The notes: generated by a model from the sequence alone, not told the origin. A stretch of 64,000 nucleotides of DNA from Paraburkholderia lycopersici (GCF_900096975.1 NZ_FMYQ01000019.1:82859-146858), one strand, 5' to 3'; shown: positions 17,048 through 26,112, numbered from the stretch's first letter. A program made the numbers and translations.

Positions 17048-18112
17048 TCATCCGAACAGGCGCTCGACGCCCCAGGTGATCGCGAGACCGCCGCCGACCA
17101 GCCAGAGATAGATGAGGAAACCGGCGGTGAGCGCCCGCGGGCCAGCCTGGCGGATCTGCGAGACGCGCGTTTCGATGCCGAGGGCCGTCATCGCCATGGT
17201 GAGCGCGAACGTGTCGAGCGTGTTGACCGCGTGGGTGGCCGTTTCGGGAAGCATGCGAAGCGAGTTCACGATCACGAGCGCGAGAAAGCCGAGCGCGAAC
17301 CAGGGCACCGCGAGTTTGCGCGCGCCGTTGTGACCGGCGTGCTGCGCCGTGCCGCGCGCCGCGCGGTTGAGCCACACGCCGAGCACGAGCAGCACCGGCA
17401 CGAGCAGCATGACGCGCGTCATCTTGACGATGGTGGCGATATGCGTGGCTTCCGGGCTCACGTTGCTCGCCGCGCCGACGACCTGGGCGACTTCGTGAAT
17501 CGTGCCGCCGAAGAAAAGTCCGGCGCCGAGCGTATCGAGATGCAGCCAGCCCGCGCGGAAGAGGACCGGGTAAAGAAACATCGAAAGCGTGCCGAACAGC
17601 ACGACGCTGCCGACGGCCATGGCGCTCTTGTGCGGCTTGGACTGCAACGTGGATTCGAAGGCGAGCACGGCCGCCGCGCCGCAAATCGCGCTGCCCGCCG
17701 CCGTGAGGATGGCGGTATCGCGGTCGAGTTTCAGGAGCTTCATGCCGACCCAGGTACCGATCGCGAGCGTACTGACGACGATCACCGCCGATTCGACGAG
17801 CCCGGCCACGCCGACCTGGGCGATTTCCTGCAGGCTCACGCGCAATCCGAAGAACGCCACGGCGATGCGCAGCAGCTTGCGCGCGGAGAAGTTGACGCCA
17901 GCGGCCCAGCTTTCGGGCATGCCGTCGCGCAGCGCATTGCCGTAGACCGCGCCCGCGACGATGCCGACGATAAGCGGGCTCAGGCCGAGTCCGGCAATGG
18001 CGGGCAGCGACGCGATGCTGGTGACGGCTGCCGCGAAGAGCGCGACGAACAGCACGCCGTTGAGCTGCCCCCGTGTGGAAGGCAGCGAATGCGCAAGGGT
18101 GGGTGAAGACAT
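17048..18112 (-). CDS. yeiH: YeiH/UPF0324-family putative sulfate exporter
   Basis: The 354-aa inner-membrane protein has about ten hydrophobic segments and the family signature segments AAGSAICGAAAVLAFE and LFFGGTIHEVAQVVGA. Family members are annotated as sulfate exporters, and in some bacteria they link to sulfite/taurine metabolism. The gene is divergent from a LysR regulator, the same arrangement as yeiH-yeiE in enterobacteria. That context supports regulation by the neighbour in response to a sulfur compound, though transport has not been shown from sequence. Confidence 0.88.
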   Translation of the reverse strand: MSSPTLAHSLPSTRGQLNGVLFVALFAAAVTSIASLPAIAGLGLSPLIVGIVAGAVYGNALRDGMPESWAAGVNFSARKLLRIAVAFFGLRVSLQEIAQVGVAGLVESAVIVVSTLAIGTWVGMKLLKLDRDTAILTAAGSAICGAAAVLAFESTLQSKPHKSAMAVGSVVLFGTLSMFLYPVLFRAGWLHLDTLGAGLFFGGTIHEVAQVVGAASNVSPEATHIATIVKMTRVMLLVPVLLVLGVWLNRAARGTAQHAGHNGARKLAVPWFALGFLALVIVNSLRMLPETATHAVNTLDTFALTMAMTALGIETRVSQIRQAGPRALTAGFLIYLWLVGGGLAITWGVERLFG

Positions 18113-18240
18113 TTGGGCCTCTTTCTCGAGCGGGCACCGGGCGATACCGATGCCGAACGGGGTAGCGAACAGATTGCTATCGAATGGCCTAATCCTAATT
18201 TGAATATATCAATATGAAAAATCGTGATTTGCGAAGTAAT

Positions 18241-18259
18241 ATATAGCTTGGCGCTATAT
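18241..18259. promoter_or_regulatory. Inverted repeat, candidate LysR-regulator binding site
   Basis: ATATAGC (18241-18247) and GCTATAT (18253-18259) flank a 5-bp spacer. The symmetry fits a T-N11-A LysR box. It lies just 10 bp before the LysR start codon, a position suited to autorepression. The surrounding A/T-rich DNA (about 18195-18260) is the likely divergent promoter region. Confidence 0.6.
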
Positions 18260-18268
18260 TTCACCATC

Positions 18269-19216
18269 ATGACCCCGGAACAACTGATAACGTTCGCGGC
18301 AGTCGCCGAGCATCTCAACATCAGCCGAGCGGCGCTGGCCCTGCATTTGTCGCAGCCCGCCGTGTCGGGCCAGTTGCGGCTCTTGCAGGAGGAATTCGGC
18401 GAGCCGCTTTACCAGCGTGACGGCCGGGGCGTGCGCCTCACGCCGGCGGGCGAACAGCTCGCGGGCTATGCGAGGCGGCTGCGCGACACCTGGCGCGACG
18501 CGCTTGCCTACCGCGACGCGCTGCGCGGCCTCGAGCGCGGCACGCTGCGGATCGGCGCGACCACGACGCCCGCGAGCTACCGGCTGCCGTATCTCGTCGC
18601 GCAGTTCCATGAGCGCTATCCGCAGGTCAAGCTCGAAACGTCGAGCGGAAATACGACCGATATCGTGACCATGCTTGGGGCGGTCGATATCGCGCTGATC
18701 GAGGGGCCGGTGGGCGAGCAGTTGCCGCCGGATACGGGCGTGTATCCCTGGCACGAAGACGAAATCGTCGCCATCGTGCCGCGCGGACACGCGCTGGCGC
18801 CGCAGTTGCCCGCGCAGTTACCCACGCAGTTGCCACCAGCGCCGGGCAACGCCGCGGAACCCATGCCCTCCGTCACCATGGAAGCGCTCGCCGCCTGGCC
18901 GCTGGTCCTGCGCGAAGATGGCTCGGGGGTGCGCCAGGTCGTCGAGCGCGCATTCGCGCGCGCGGGCGTGCCCATGCGCGTGGCGCTGGAGATCGCGGGG
19001 GTAGAGGGCGTGAAGGAGGCCGTACGGGCGGGCATGGGCATCGGCTTCGTCTCGGCCATGTCGATGCGGCACGAAAACGGCGCCTTGCGGCAGATCCGCC
19101 TCGGGCCCGAACCGCTCGCACGGCGTTTCTCGATTCTCGTGCCGCATGCGGGCGCGGCCTCGCGCGTCGCGCAGCGCTTTCTGGAGCTGTGCCTCGCCGA
19201 TCTTCCCGGCGCCTGA
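18269..19216 (+). CDS. LysR-family regulator (YeiE-like) divergent from yeiH
   Basis: The 315-aa protein has a winged helix-turn-helix at residues 1-60 (EQLITFAAVAEHLNISRAALALHLSQPAVSGQLRLLQEE matches in order) and a PBP2-like effector domain from about 85. A Pro/Gln/Leu-rich insert (LPAQLPTQLPP) near 178-188 is unusual but in frame. The start at 18269 places the HTH at the N-terminus as in the family. In enterobacteria the homologue YeiE controls yeiH and sulfite stress genes. The same partner here supports a similar job. Confidence 0.88.
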   Translation: MTPEQLITFAAVAEHLNISRAALALHLSQPAVSGQLRLLQEEFGEPLYQRDGRGVRLTPAGEQLAGYARRLRDTWRDALAYRDALRGLERGTLRIGATTTPASYRLPYLVAQFHERYPQVKLETSSGNTTDIVTMLGAVDIALIEGPVGEQLPPDTGVYPWHEDEIVAIVPRGHALAPQLPAQLPTQLPPAPGNAAEPMPSVTMEALAAWPLVLREDGSGVRQVVERAFARAGVPMRVALEIAGVEGVKEAVRAGMGIGFVSAMSMRHENGALRQIRLGPEPLARRFSILVPHAGAASRVAQRFLELCLADLPGA

Positions 19217-19313
19217 CCACCGGCCCAGGGCATACCAGAATGGCGCCGCACGCCGCGAGCGCGCACTATTCGCTTTAATCAACCGGCGCGCAGGCGCTTT
19301 TTTTCGGCCAGAA

Positions 19314-19331
19314 TTTGGAACCGGTTCCAAA
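19314..19331. promoter_or_regulatory. PtxS-type operator upstream of the kgu operon
   Basis: TTTGGAACCGGTTCCAAA is a perfect 18-bp palindrome 47 bp before the first kgu gene. Pseudomonas PtxS recognises a palindrome with an AACCGGTT centre, which is present here. The ptxS gene is the last gene of this operon. The match to the known site is established knowledge; occupancy in this strain is inference. Confidence 0.85.
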
Positions 19332-19378
19332 AAGTGGCGCGGAGAGCGTGGCGGCAGGCAACAACTGGGAAGAGGGCG

Positions 19379-20167
19379 ATGGCGGAAGTAGCAATCGTGG
19401 CGAGCGCGTTCGGCGCGCAGGCGATCTGGCGCGACGGACACGCGGCATGGAGCGCGTCGGCGCGCCGCGCGGGTGCGCAGGCGTTCGAAGTGCGGCGCGA
19501 ACTGATGAGCGATGCCGAGGCGCAACCCGAGGCGCTGCGCGCGCTCGGTACGACGCTTGCGGCGGCGGGGCTGTGGCGCGTCTGGTCCACGCCGGACGCG
19601 CTCTATCGCGAAGATGGCGCGCTCGACGATGCGGCGCTGTGCGCCGCTGTCGCGGCGGGCCGCGCGCTCGGGGCGCGCTTCGTCAAGCTGCAGTTGGGCG
19701 GCTTCTCCGGCAACGCCTGCGCGGCGCGTCTCGCGGACCTGCTCGGCGCACTCGGCGCGCGTACCGGCGAAGCGGGCAGCGGCCCGCGAGTCGTCGTCGA
19801 AAATGGCCAGCTCGAGCAAGGCGGCAAGCTCGCCCAGTTCGTCGGTCTCTTCAACGCGCTGCGCGACGCCGGCGTGCCGGGCGTGATCGGCATGACCTTC
19901 GACATCGGCAACTGGCAATGGCCGGGCGAGCCGCCGCTGCTCGCGGCCGCCGCGCTGGCGCCGCACGTCGAGTACATCCACTGCAAGGCCGTGACCGGCG
20001 AGGGCGCGCGCCGCTTCGCCGCCGCGCCCGCGGACGACGACGCCTTCTGCCGCGCCGCGCTCGCGCTGCTGCCGACCCATGTGCCTCGCGGCATCGAATT
20101 TCCGTTCGATCCGGCGCGCCTCGCCGCCGATGCCGCGCATTACGTCGGATGGCTCGCGGCCGCCTGA
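19379..20167 (+). CDS. kguE: KguE-like TIM-barrel epimerase/isomerase, first gene of the 2-ketogluconate operon
   Basis: The 262-aa protein is a sugar-phosphate isomerase/epimerase-like TIM barrel. Visible segments include the metal/substrate strands with RFVKLQLGGFSG, VVVENGQLEQGG, MTFDIGNWQW and EYIHCKAVTGEG; the Glu, Asp, His and Glu in these fit the divalent-metal cluster of AP endonuclease-2 fold enzymes. The start at 19379 has a GGGAAGAGGG ribosome binding site; the frame is open a further 15 codons upstream across poor sequence. In Pseudomonas kguE heads the kguE-kguK-kguT-kguD-ptxS operon for 2-ketogluconate use, and the same order occurs here. Its exact reaction is not settled in the family. 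Confidence 0.85.
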   Translation: MAEVAIVASAFGAQAIWRDGHAAWSASARRAGAQAFEVRRELMSDAEAQPEALRALGTTLAAAGLWRVWSTPDALYREDGALDDAALCAAVAAGRALGARFVKLQLGGFSGNACAARLADLLGALGARTGEAGSGPRVVVENGQLEQGGKLAQFVGLFNALRDAGVPGVIGMTFDIGNWQWPGEPPLLAAAALAPHVEYIHCKAVTGEGARRFAAAPADDDAFCRAALALLPTHVPRGIEFPFDPARLAADAAHYVGWLAAA

Positions 20168-20226
20168 GCAGCGGCGGCTTCGCGCCCGGTTCCCCTAGAT
20201 TTGCCCGGATTCAGGAATTGCATCAC

Positions 20227-21213
20227 ATGACCGACACACTCGATGTCATCACCTACGGCGAAGCGATGGCGATGTTCGTCGCCACCGAGCCGGGGCCGCT
20301 TGCCCAGGTCGGGCGCTTCACGAAGCGCGCGGCGGGCGCGGAACTCAATGTCGCCACCGGTCTCGCGCGCCTGGGCTTCAAGGTGGGCTGGATGAGCCGC
20401 GTCGGCGCCGACTCGTTCGGCCAGTTCGTGCGCGACGTGCTCGCGCACGAAGGCATCGATGCGCGCTGCGTGAGCACCGATTCGCGCTATCCGACGGGCT
20501 TCCAGCTCAAGTCGAAAAACGACGACGGGAGCGACCCGGCCGTCGAATATTTCCGCCGCGGCTCGGCGGCCAGCAAGCTTTCGACCTATGACTACCAGGC
20601 CGACTACGCGCTCGGCGCGCGCCATCTGCACCTGAGCGGCGTCGCGCCCGCTATCTCGTCGTCGTCGCGGGAACTCGGGTTCAAGCTCGCGCGCGAGATG
20701 CGCGGCGCGGGCCGCACGATTTCGTTCGATCCGAACCTGCGCCCGACGCTCTGGGGCTCCGAAGCGGAGATGGTCGCCACGCTCAACGAACTGGCGAGCT
20801 TCGCGGACTGGGTGCTGCCGGGTGTGGGCGAAGGCCGCGTGCTGACGGGTTCGGACGACCCCGAAGCCATCGCGCGCTTCTATCTTTCGCGCGGCGCCCG
20901 CGGCGTGATCGTCAAGCTGGGCGCAGAGGGCGCGTACTATGCCACGGCCGCGGGCGAGCAAGGTCGCGTCGCGGCGCAACGCGTGGAGCGTGTGGTCGAC
21001 ACCGTCGGCGCCGGCGACGGCTTCGCCGTGGGCGTGGTGAGCGCGCTGCTCGAAGGGCGGCCGCCTTGCGCGGCCGTCGCGCGCGGCAACCGCATCGGCG
21101 CGCTGGCCGTGCAGGTGATCGGCGACTCGGAAGGCTTGCCGACGCGGGCGCAGCTCGATGCGCTCGAAGGCGCGCAGACGCAGGCGGGCGCCCCGGCTGC
21201 GTCTGCAGCGTAG
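20227..21213 (+). CDS. kguK: 2-dehydro-3-deoxygluconokinase/2-ketogluconate kinase (PfkB family)
   Basis: The 328-aa PfkB-family sugar kinase has the N-terminal signature (DVITYGEAM, then GAELNVATGLARLG) and the C-terminal ATP motif VDTVGAGDGF with catalytic base Asp264. In the kgu operon it phosphorylates 2-ketogluconate at C6, after which KguD reduces the product to 6-phosphogluconate. Sequence alone cannot exclude KDG kinase activity, since the two are close relatives. It follows kguE by 59 bp with the TGA-spaced promoterless gap expected in an operon. Length is normal. Confidence 0.85.
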   Translation: MTDTLDVITYGEAMAMFVATEPGPLAQVGRFTKRAAGAELNVATGLARLGFKVGWMSRVGADSFGQFVRDVLAHEGIDARCVSTDSRYPTGFQLKSKNDDGSDPAVEYFRRGSAASKLSTYDYQADYALGARHLHLSGVAPAISSSSRELGFKLAREMRGAGRTISFDPNLRPTLWGSEAEMVATLNELASFADWVLPGVGEGRVLTGSDDPEAIARFYLSRGARGVIVKLGAEGAYYATAAGEQGRVAAQRVERVVDTVGAGDGFAVGVVSALLEGRPPCAAVARGNRIGALAVQVIGDSEGLPTRAQLDALEGAQTQAGAPAASAA

Positions 21214-21345
21214 CAGGAACCGGCAGAAACGGGTAATACACGGCGCCACGCGCAGCGAGTTCGCAGACGGCGCGCCGAACGACAGCTTTGCATGGCACTG
21301 GGGCACGCGCCAACGCACCCGCTCCAGTCGACAAAGGAGACACCG

Positions 21346-22629
21346 ATGACCTCAACCTCGCTCGCACCGCGCCGCTGGTGGGCAATCATGCCGATCGTGT
21401 TCATCACGTACAGCCTCGCCTACCTCGACCGCGCCAACTACGGCTTCGCCTCGGCGGCCGGCATCAACCGTGATCTGGGCATCAGCCCCGCGCTTTCCTC
21501 GCTGATCGGCGCGCTGTTCTTCCTCGGCTACTTCTTCTTCCAGTTGCCGGGCGCCGTGTACGCCGAGCGCCGCAGCGTGCGCACGCTCGTGTTCGCGAGC
21601 CTCGTGCTCTGGGGCGGCTGCGCCGCGCTCACGGGCGTCGTCACGAACATTCCGTCGCTCATGGCGATCCGCTTCGTGCTCGGCGTGGTCGAGGCGGCCG
21701 TGATGCCCGCCATGCTCATCTTCATCAGCAACTGGTTCACGAAGTCCGAGCGCTCGCGCGCCAATACCTTCCTGATTCTCGGCAATCCAGTCACGGTGCT
21801 CTGGATGTCGGTCGTCTCCGGCTATCTCGTGCATGCGTTCGGCTGGCGCCACATGTTCATTGCGGAAGGCGCGCCGGCGGTCATCTGGGCAGTATGCTGG
21901 TGGTGTCTCGTGCGCGACAAGCCGGCGCAGGCGAGCTGGCTTTCCGACGAGGAAAAGCGCGCGCTCGACGCCGCGATGCGCGCCGAGCAGGCCGCCATCA
22001 AGCCGGTGCGCAACTATGCCGAGGCGTTTCGCACGCCCGCCGTGATGCTGCTCTCCGCGCAGTATTTTTGCTGGAGCATCGGCGTGTACGGCTTCGTGCT
22101 GTGGCTGCCCTCGATCGTGAAGAACGGCTCGTCGCTCGGCATGGTCGAGACGGGCTGGCTCTCCGCGCTGCCGTATCTCGCGGCGACCATCGCGATGCTC
22201 GCGGCCTCGTGGGCCTCGGACAAGCTCGACAATCGCCGCGCCTTCGTGTGGCCGTTCCTGCTGGTCGGCGCGCTTGCGTTCGCCGGCTCCTACGCGCTCG
22301 GCTCGACGCATTTCTGGTTCTCGTACGCGTTGCTCGTGGTGGCAGGGGCGGCGATGTACGCGCCCTACGGCCCGTTCTTCGCCATCGTGCCCGAGCTGTT
22401 GCCGAAGAACGTGGCGGGCGGCGCGATGGCGCTCATCAACAGCATGGGCGCGCTCGGCTCGTTTGTCGGCTCGTACGTGGTCGGCTATCTGAATGGCGCG
22501 ACGGGCTCGCCTGCGGCATCCTATGCGTTCATGAGCGCGGCGCTCGTCGTCTCGGTCGCGCTCACGCTCGCGGTCAAGCCGCCGCGCGAAGCGACCCCTG
22601 CCTATGCCACGCCGATTCATGGAAAATAA
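21346..22629 (+). CDS. kguT: MFS 2-ketogluconate transporter (anion:cation symporter family)
   Basis: The 427-aa inner-membrane protein has 12 predicted helices. It starts with the ACS-family pattern (WAIMPIVFITYSLAYLDRANYGFA) and has a central cytoplasmic loop around residues 190-220. Family members import sugar acids with protons. Its position between kguK and kguD matches kguT in Pseudomonas. The start at 21346 is fixed by a strong AAAGGAGA ribosome binding site; an earlier in-frame ATG at 21292 is rejected. GC-rich and A/G-spaced codon use matches neighbours. Confidence 0.88.
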   Translation: MTSTSLAPRRWWAIMPIVFITYSLAYLDRANYGFASAAGINRDLGISPALSSLIGALFFLGYFFFQLPGAVYAERRSVRTLVFASLVLWGGCAALTGVVTNIPSLMAIRFVLGVVEAAVMPAMLIFISNWFTKSERSRANTFLILGNPVTVLWMSVVSGYLVHAFGWRHMFIAEGAPAVIWAVCWWCLVRDKPAQASWLSDEEKRALDAAMRAEQAAIKPVRNYAEAFRTPAVMLLSAQYFCWSIGVYGFVLWLPSIVKNGSSLGMVETGWLSALPYLAATIAMLAASWASDKLDNRRAFVWPFLLVGALAFAGSYALGSTHFWFSYALLVVAGAAMYAPYGPFFAIVPELLPKNVAGGAMALINSMGALGSFVGSYVVGYLNGATGSPAASYAFMSAALVVSVALTLAVKPPREATPAYATPIHGK

Positions 22630-22650
22630 CGAACCTTTCCGAGCGCACCT

Positions 22651-23616
22651 ATGAAGCACAAAATCGTTGCCTACAAGGCCTTGCCCGCCGACGTCGCCGA
22701 CTACCTGCGCGAGCACGCCGAAGTCGTGACCGTCGACGCAGACGAGCCGGGCGCGCTTGGCGCCGCGCTCAAAAATGCCGACGGCGCGATCGGCGCAAGC
22801 GTGAAGATCACGCCAGCGATGCTGGACGGCTCGCGCGTGAAGGCGCTCTCGACGATCTCGGTCGGCTACGACCAGTTCGACGTGCCCGATCTCACGAAGC
22901 GCGGCATCGTGCTCGCGCACACGCCCGACGTGTTGACCGAATCGACGGCCGACACCGTGTTTTCGCTCATTCTCGCGAGCGCCCGCCGCGTGGTCGAACT
23001 CGCCGACTGGGTCAAGGCGGGCCACTGGAAGGCCAGCATCGGGCCCGCGCAATATGGCGTGGACGTGCAGGGCAAGACGCTCGGCATCGTGGGGCTCGGG
23101 CGCATCGGCGGCGCGGTCGCGCGGCGCGCGGCGCTCGGTTTCAACATGAAGGTGCTCTACACGAATCGCAGTCCGAACGAAACGGCCGAGCGCGAGTACG
23201 GCGCGCGCCGCGTCGCGCTCGACGACCTGCTCTCCGGCTCCGACTTCGTGTGCCTGCAGGTGCCGCTCACCGAGGCCACGCGCCACCTGATCGGCGCCGA
23301 ACAACTGCGCAAGATGAAGAAGAGCGCGATTCTCATCAACGCTTCGCGCGGCGCGACCGTCGACGAGCAGGCGCTGATCGCGGCGCTCGAAGCGGGCACG
23401 ATCCACGGCGCGGGACTCGACGTGTTCGAGCGCGAGCCGGTCGATTCCGCTTCTCCGCTCCTGCGCATGCCGAACGTGGTGGCGCTGCCGCACATCGGTT
23501 CGGCCACGCACGAGACGCGTCATGCCATGGCGCGCTGCGCGGCGGAGAATCTCGTCGCGGCGCTCGCGGGCACGCTCGACGTGAACGTCGTCAACCGCGA
23601 GGTGCTCGCGCGATGA
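22651..23616 (+). CDS. kguD: 2-ketogluconate 6-phosphate reductase (D-2-hydroxyacid dehydrogenase family)
   Basis: The 321-aa protein has a Rossmann NAD(P)-binding core (TLGIVGLGRIGGAVARRAALGF) and the catalytic Arg233 (NASRGA) and His281 (LPHIGSATHE). The family pattern ISVGYDQFD and DVLTESTADTVFSLIL precede it. It belongs with the GhrB/2-ketogluconate reductase group. In the pathway it reduces 2-keto-6-phosphogluconate to 6-phosphogluconate with NADPH. Its stop overlaps the ptxS start (ATGA), a translational coupling. An alternate reading is a glycerate/glyoxylate reductase. Confidence 0.88.
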   Translation: MKHKIVAYKALPADVADYLREHAEVVTVDADEPGALGAALKNADGAIGASVKITPAMLDGSRVKALSTISVGYDQFDVPDLTKRGIVLAHTPDVLTESTADTVFSLILASARRVVELADWVKAGHWKASIGPAQYGVDVQGKTLGIVGLGRIGGAVARRAALGFNMKVLYTNRSPNETAEREYGARRVALDDLLSGSDFVCLQVPLTEATRHLIGAEQLRKMKKSAILINASRGATVDEQALIAALEAGTIHGAGLDVFEREPVDSASPLLRMPNVVALPHIGSATHETRHAMARCAAENLVAALAGTLDVNVVNREVLAR

Positions 23617-24704
23617 GCATGGCACCGGGCAGCACGGACAGCGCGGAAAACGGCGGAGGCGGTCCCACCTTGGCCCGCGCGCCGCGGCGCGCGACGATCA
23701 GCGACGTGGCGCGCGAGGCGGGCACCGGCAAGACGAGCATTTCGCGCTATCTGAACGGCGAACTGGGGGTGCTCTCGCCCGATCTGCGCGCGCGTATCGA
23801 GGCGGCGATCGAGCGGCTCGACTATCGCCCCAACCAGATGGCGCGCGGACTCAAGCGCGGGCGCAACCGCCTGCTCGGCCTTTTGCTCGCGGACCTCGCC
23901 AATCCCTATTCGGTGGAAGTGCTGCAGGGCGTGGAGGCCGCGTGCCATGCGCTCGGCTACATGCCGCTCATCTGCCATGCGGCGAACGAAGTCGAAATGG
24001 AGCGGCGATACCTGCAACTGCTCACCACGTATCGCGTGGAGGGCGTGATCGTCAACGCGCTCGGCGTGCGCGAATCGATGTTGAAGCCCGTGGGCAGCGG
24101 CGGCATTCCCGCCGTGCTGATCGACCGCACCGTCGACGGGCTCGAAGCCGACGTAGTCGGCCTCGACAATCCGGCGGCCGTGCGCCTCGGGACGGAGCAT
24201 CTGCTCGCGCGAGGCTACGACGACATCGTGTTCGTCGTGCAGCCGTTCGAGCACGTGAGCTCGCGGCGCGAGCGCGAGGCGGCGTTTCGCGCATCGATGC
24301 AGGCGACGAAGGGGGCGGCGTGCGGCATGACGCAGGTGCTCGACCTGCACGACGACGCGGCCGCCGAGGCCGCGCTCGCGGCGCTCGATGCGCACGTGGC
24401 CCGTGCCGCCGCACGCGGGGCGCGCTGCGCGCTCTTCGCCGCGAACGCGCCGGTGGCGCTGCGGCTCGCGCTGCATCTGAAGTCGGCGCTCGGTGCGCAG
24501 TGGCAGCAGCGCGTGGCGCTGATCGCCATCGACGACCCCGAGTGGGCCGAGCTTGCGGGCATCACCACGATACGCCAGCCGACGCGCGAAATCGGCTATC
24601 GCGCGGTGGAGTTTCTGCACGAGCGCATCGAGGGCGCGGCGCCGGCCGCGCGCGCGGCGGCGTTCGAGGGCGAACTGGTGGCGCGGGCGTCGACGCTGGG
24701 ATGA
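23613..24704 (+). CDS. ptxS: LacI-family repressor of the kgu operon (PtxS-like)
   Basis: The 363-aa protein has a 27-residue Gly/Ala-rich extension before the LacI HTH (ATISDVAREAGTGKTSISRYLNG), then a periplasmic-binding-protein-like effector domain. The HTH is intact with Ser in the turn, and the hinge (RPNQMARGLKRGRN) is conserved. In Pseudomonas PtxS binds its palindrome without ligand and is released by 2-ketogluconate. The 18-bp operator in front of kguE and the ATGA overlap with kguD support the same circuit. The extension before the HTH is longer than usual. Confidence 0.88.
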   Translation: MSMAPGSTDSAENGGGGPTLARAPRRATISDVAREAGTGKTSISRYLNGELGVLSPDLRARIEAAIERLDYRPNQMARGLKRGRNRLLGLLLADLANPYSVEVLQGVEAACHALGYMPLICHAANEVEMERRYLQLLTTYRVEGVIVNALGVRESMLKPVGSGGIPAVLIDRTVDGLEADVVGLDNPAAVRLGTEHLLARGYDDIVFVVQPFEHVSSRREREAAFRASMQATKGAACGMTQVLDLHDDAAAEAALAALDAHVARAAARGARCALFAANAPVALRLALHLKSALGAQWQQRVALIAIDDPEWAELAGITTIRQPTREIGYRAVEFLHERIEGAAPAARAAAFEGELVARASTLG

Positions 24705-24850
24705 ATGCCGCGCCTTCCCGTGCATGGGGCGCGGGCTGACGGCGCTTTGCGCGCGTGGACGCACGGCCGGGGCTGCGCGCCGCCCCCGATATCTGCGATG
24801 ATTCGGGCTGCGGCGCGCGTCCACGCGCGTCGACCGTCACAAGGAAGCCC

Positions 24851-25660
24851 ATGTCCGTAGCCCCGATCACGCTCGTTTGCCTCTCGCTCGCGACGCTGTT
24901 CGTCGCCGCTTTGCCCGTGTCGCTCTATCGCCGCCTGCGCGTGCCGTTTGCACTCGACTGGCGCGATACGATCGCGGGCGTCGCCGTCTTCGCATTCTTC
25001 GCGACCGTGCTCGAGCGCGCGCTCAACGACTACGTGCTCCACGGCAACGCCGCGGCCGCGCGGGTGATGGCGAATCCGGCATTCTTCGTGCTGTACGGCG
25101 CGCTCGCTGCGGGCGTCTGCGAGGAGGTCGGGCGCTACATCGCCTTGCGGCTCATCGAGCGCCGCGGCGCCCGCAAGCCCACTGCCCCCGCGGACGGCGC
25201 GGCGCTCGGCTACGGCATCGGGCATGCGGGCGCGGAGGCGTGGTTCGTCGGCGTGCTCGTGCAACTGCAATGGATCGTGTTCGCGGTGCTCGCGAACCGC
25301 GGCGATCTCGACGAGCATCTGTCCAATCTCACGCTGGATTCGGTGTTGCGCGTGCATCTGATACTCGCGAGCCTCTCGCCGCTTTTCGCGGGCGTGTTCG
25401 CGATCGAGCGCACGGCGGCGTTCGTGTTTCAGATCGCTTTCTCGGTGCTGATGTGGCGCGGCGTGCGGGCGGGATGGACGGGTATTTTGCCGCTCGCAAT
25501 CGTGGTGCACGCGCTCATCGACGTGCCCGCCGCGATGTATCAGGCCGGTCTCGCGCCGCTCGCGGCGGTGGACGGTTTCTATGCGGTGGCGGCCGTCGTG
25601 GTCGCAATCGTGCTTTTCAGGACGTGCCGCCGCGAGCGGCGCGGCGTGAGCGTGGCTTGA
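24851..25660 (+). CDS. YhfC-family intramembrane metalloprotease-like protein
   Basis: The 269-aa polytopic protein has about eight membrane helices. It shows the family pattern GVCEEVGRYIALRL, GYGIGHAGAEA and VVHALIDVP, which place Glu-Glu and two His residues in membrane helices, as in YhfC/CPBP-type putative proteases. The start at 24851 has an AAGGAAG ribosome binding site; an in-frame ATG at 24755 lies before an unrelated basic stretch. Whether it is an active protease or a non-catalytic membrane protein is not shown by sequence. No obvious substrate gene adjoins it. Confidence 0.75.
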   Translation: MSVAPITLVCLSLATLFVAALPVSLYRRLRVPFALDWRDTIAGVAVFAFFATVLERALNDYVLHGNAAAARVMANPAFFVLYGALAAGVCEEVGRYIALRLIERRGARKPTAPADGAALGYGIGHAGAEAWFVGVLVQLQWIVFAVLANRGDLDEHLSNLTLDSVLRVHLILASLSPLFAGVFAIERTAAFVFQIAFSVLMWRGVRAGWTGILPLAIVVHALIDVPAAMYQAGLAPLAAVDGFYAVAAVVVAIVLFRTCRRERRGVSVA

Positions 25661-25694
25661 GCACGCGCGTTTCATCACTCTTTTTCTGGCGTCA

Positions 25695-26060
25695 ATGGAA
25701 GCCTATCTGTTTGAATGTGCGAGCCCCGAGTTCGACGAACTCGCCCGCGTGATCGCCGACATCTTTCCCGAGCAGACGCGCTTCGCCGAAGAACCCGGCG
25801 AGAACGGCGTGCCGCAACTGGTGGTGCACTGGGTCGCGATGCGCTTCGGCGCGAAGGCGCGCCGCATGGCGCTCACGATCGCGCTCGCGCCGGCCGCGCT
25901 CGCGCGCTATCGCGCGCTGCCGCCGCGGTTGCGCGGCCGCAGCTTCGCGGTGTTGCGGGCCTACGTGGAGGCGACGATCGAATCGCTCGAGGAACAGCAC
26001 GCGAAGGGCGAAGACGTGCCGCGCGACGTGACGATCGCGCTCGACGAAGAATTTGCTTGA
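25695..26060 (+). CDS. Conserved hypothetical protein, DUF3022-like
   Basis: The 121-aa acidic, cytosolic protein starts MEAYLFECASPEFDELARVI. It alternates strands and helices, with no signal peptide or membrane segment. I recall similar proteins annotated as DUF3022 in Burkholderia, but I cannot verify this. It follows the YhfC-like gene by 34 bp in the same direction and may share its transcript. No ribosome binding site is obvious. Function unknown. Confidence 0.6.
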   Translation: MEAYLFECASPEFDELARVIADIFPEQTRFAEEPGENGVPQLVVHWVAMRFGAKARRMALTIALAPAALARYRALPPRLRGRSFAVLRAYVEATIESLEEQHAKGEDVPRDVTIALDEEFA

Positions 26061-26112
26061 TTTGCGTAATGCGATGAACGGACTGTCGCGTGTCTGACGC
26101 CCGCTTCGAGGC

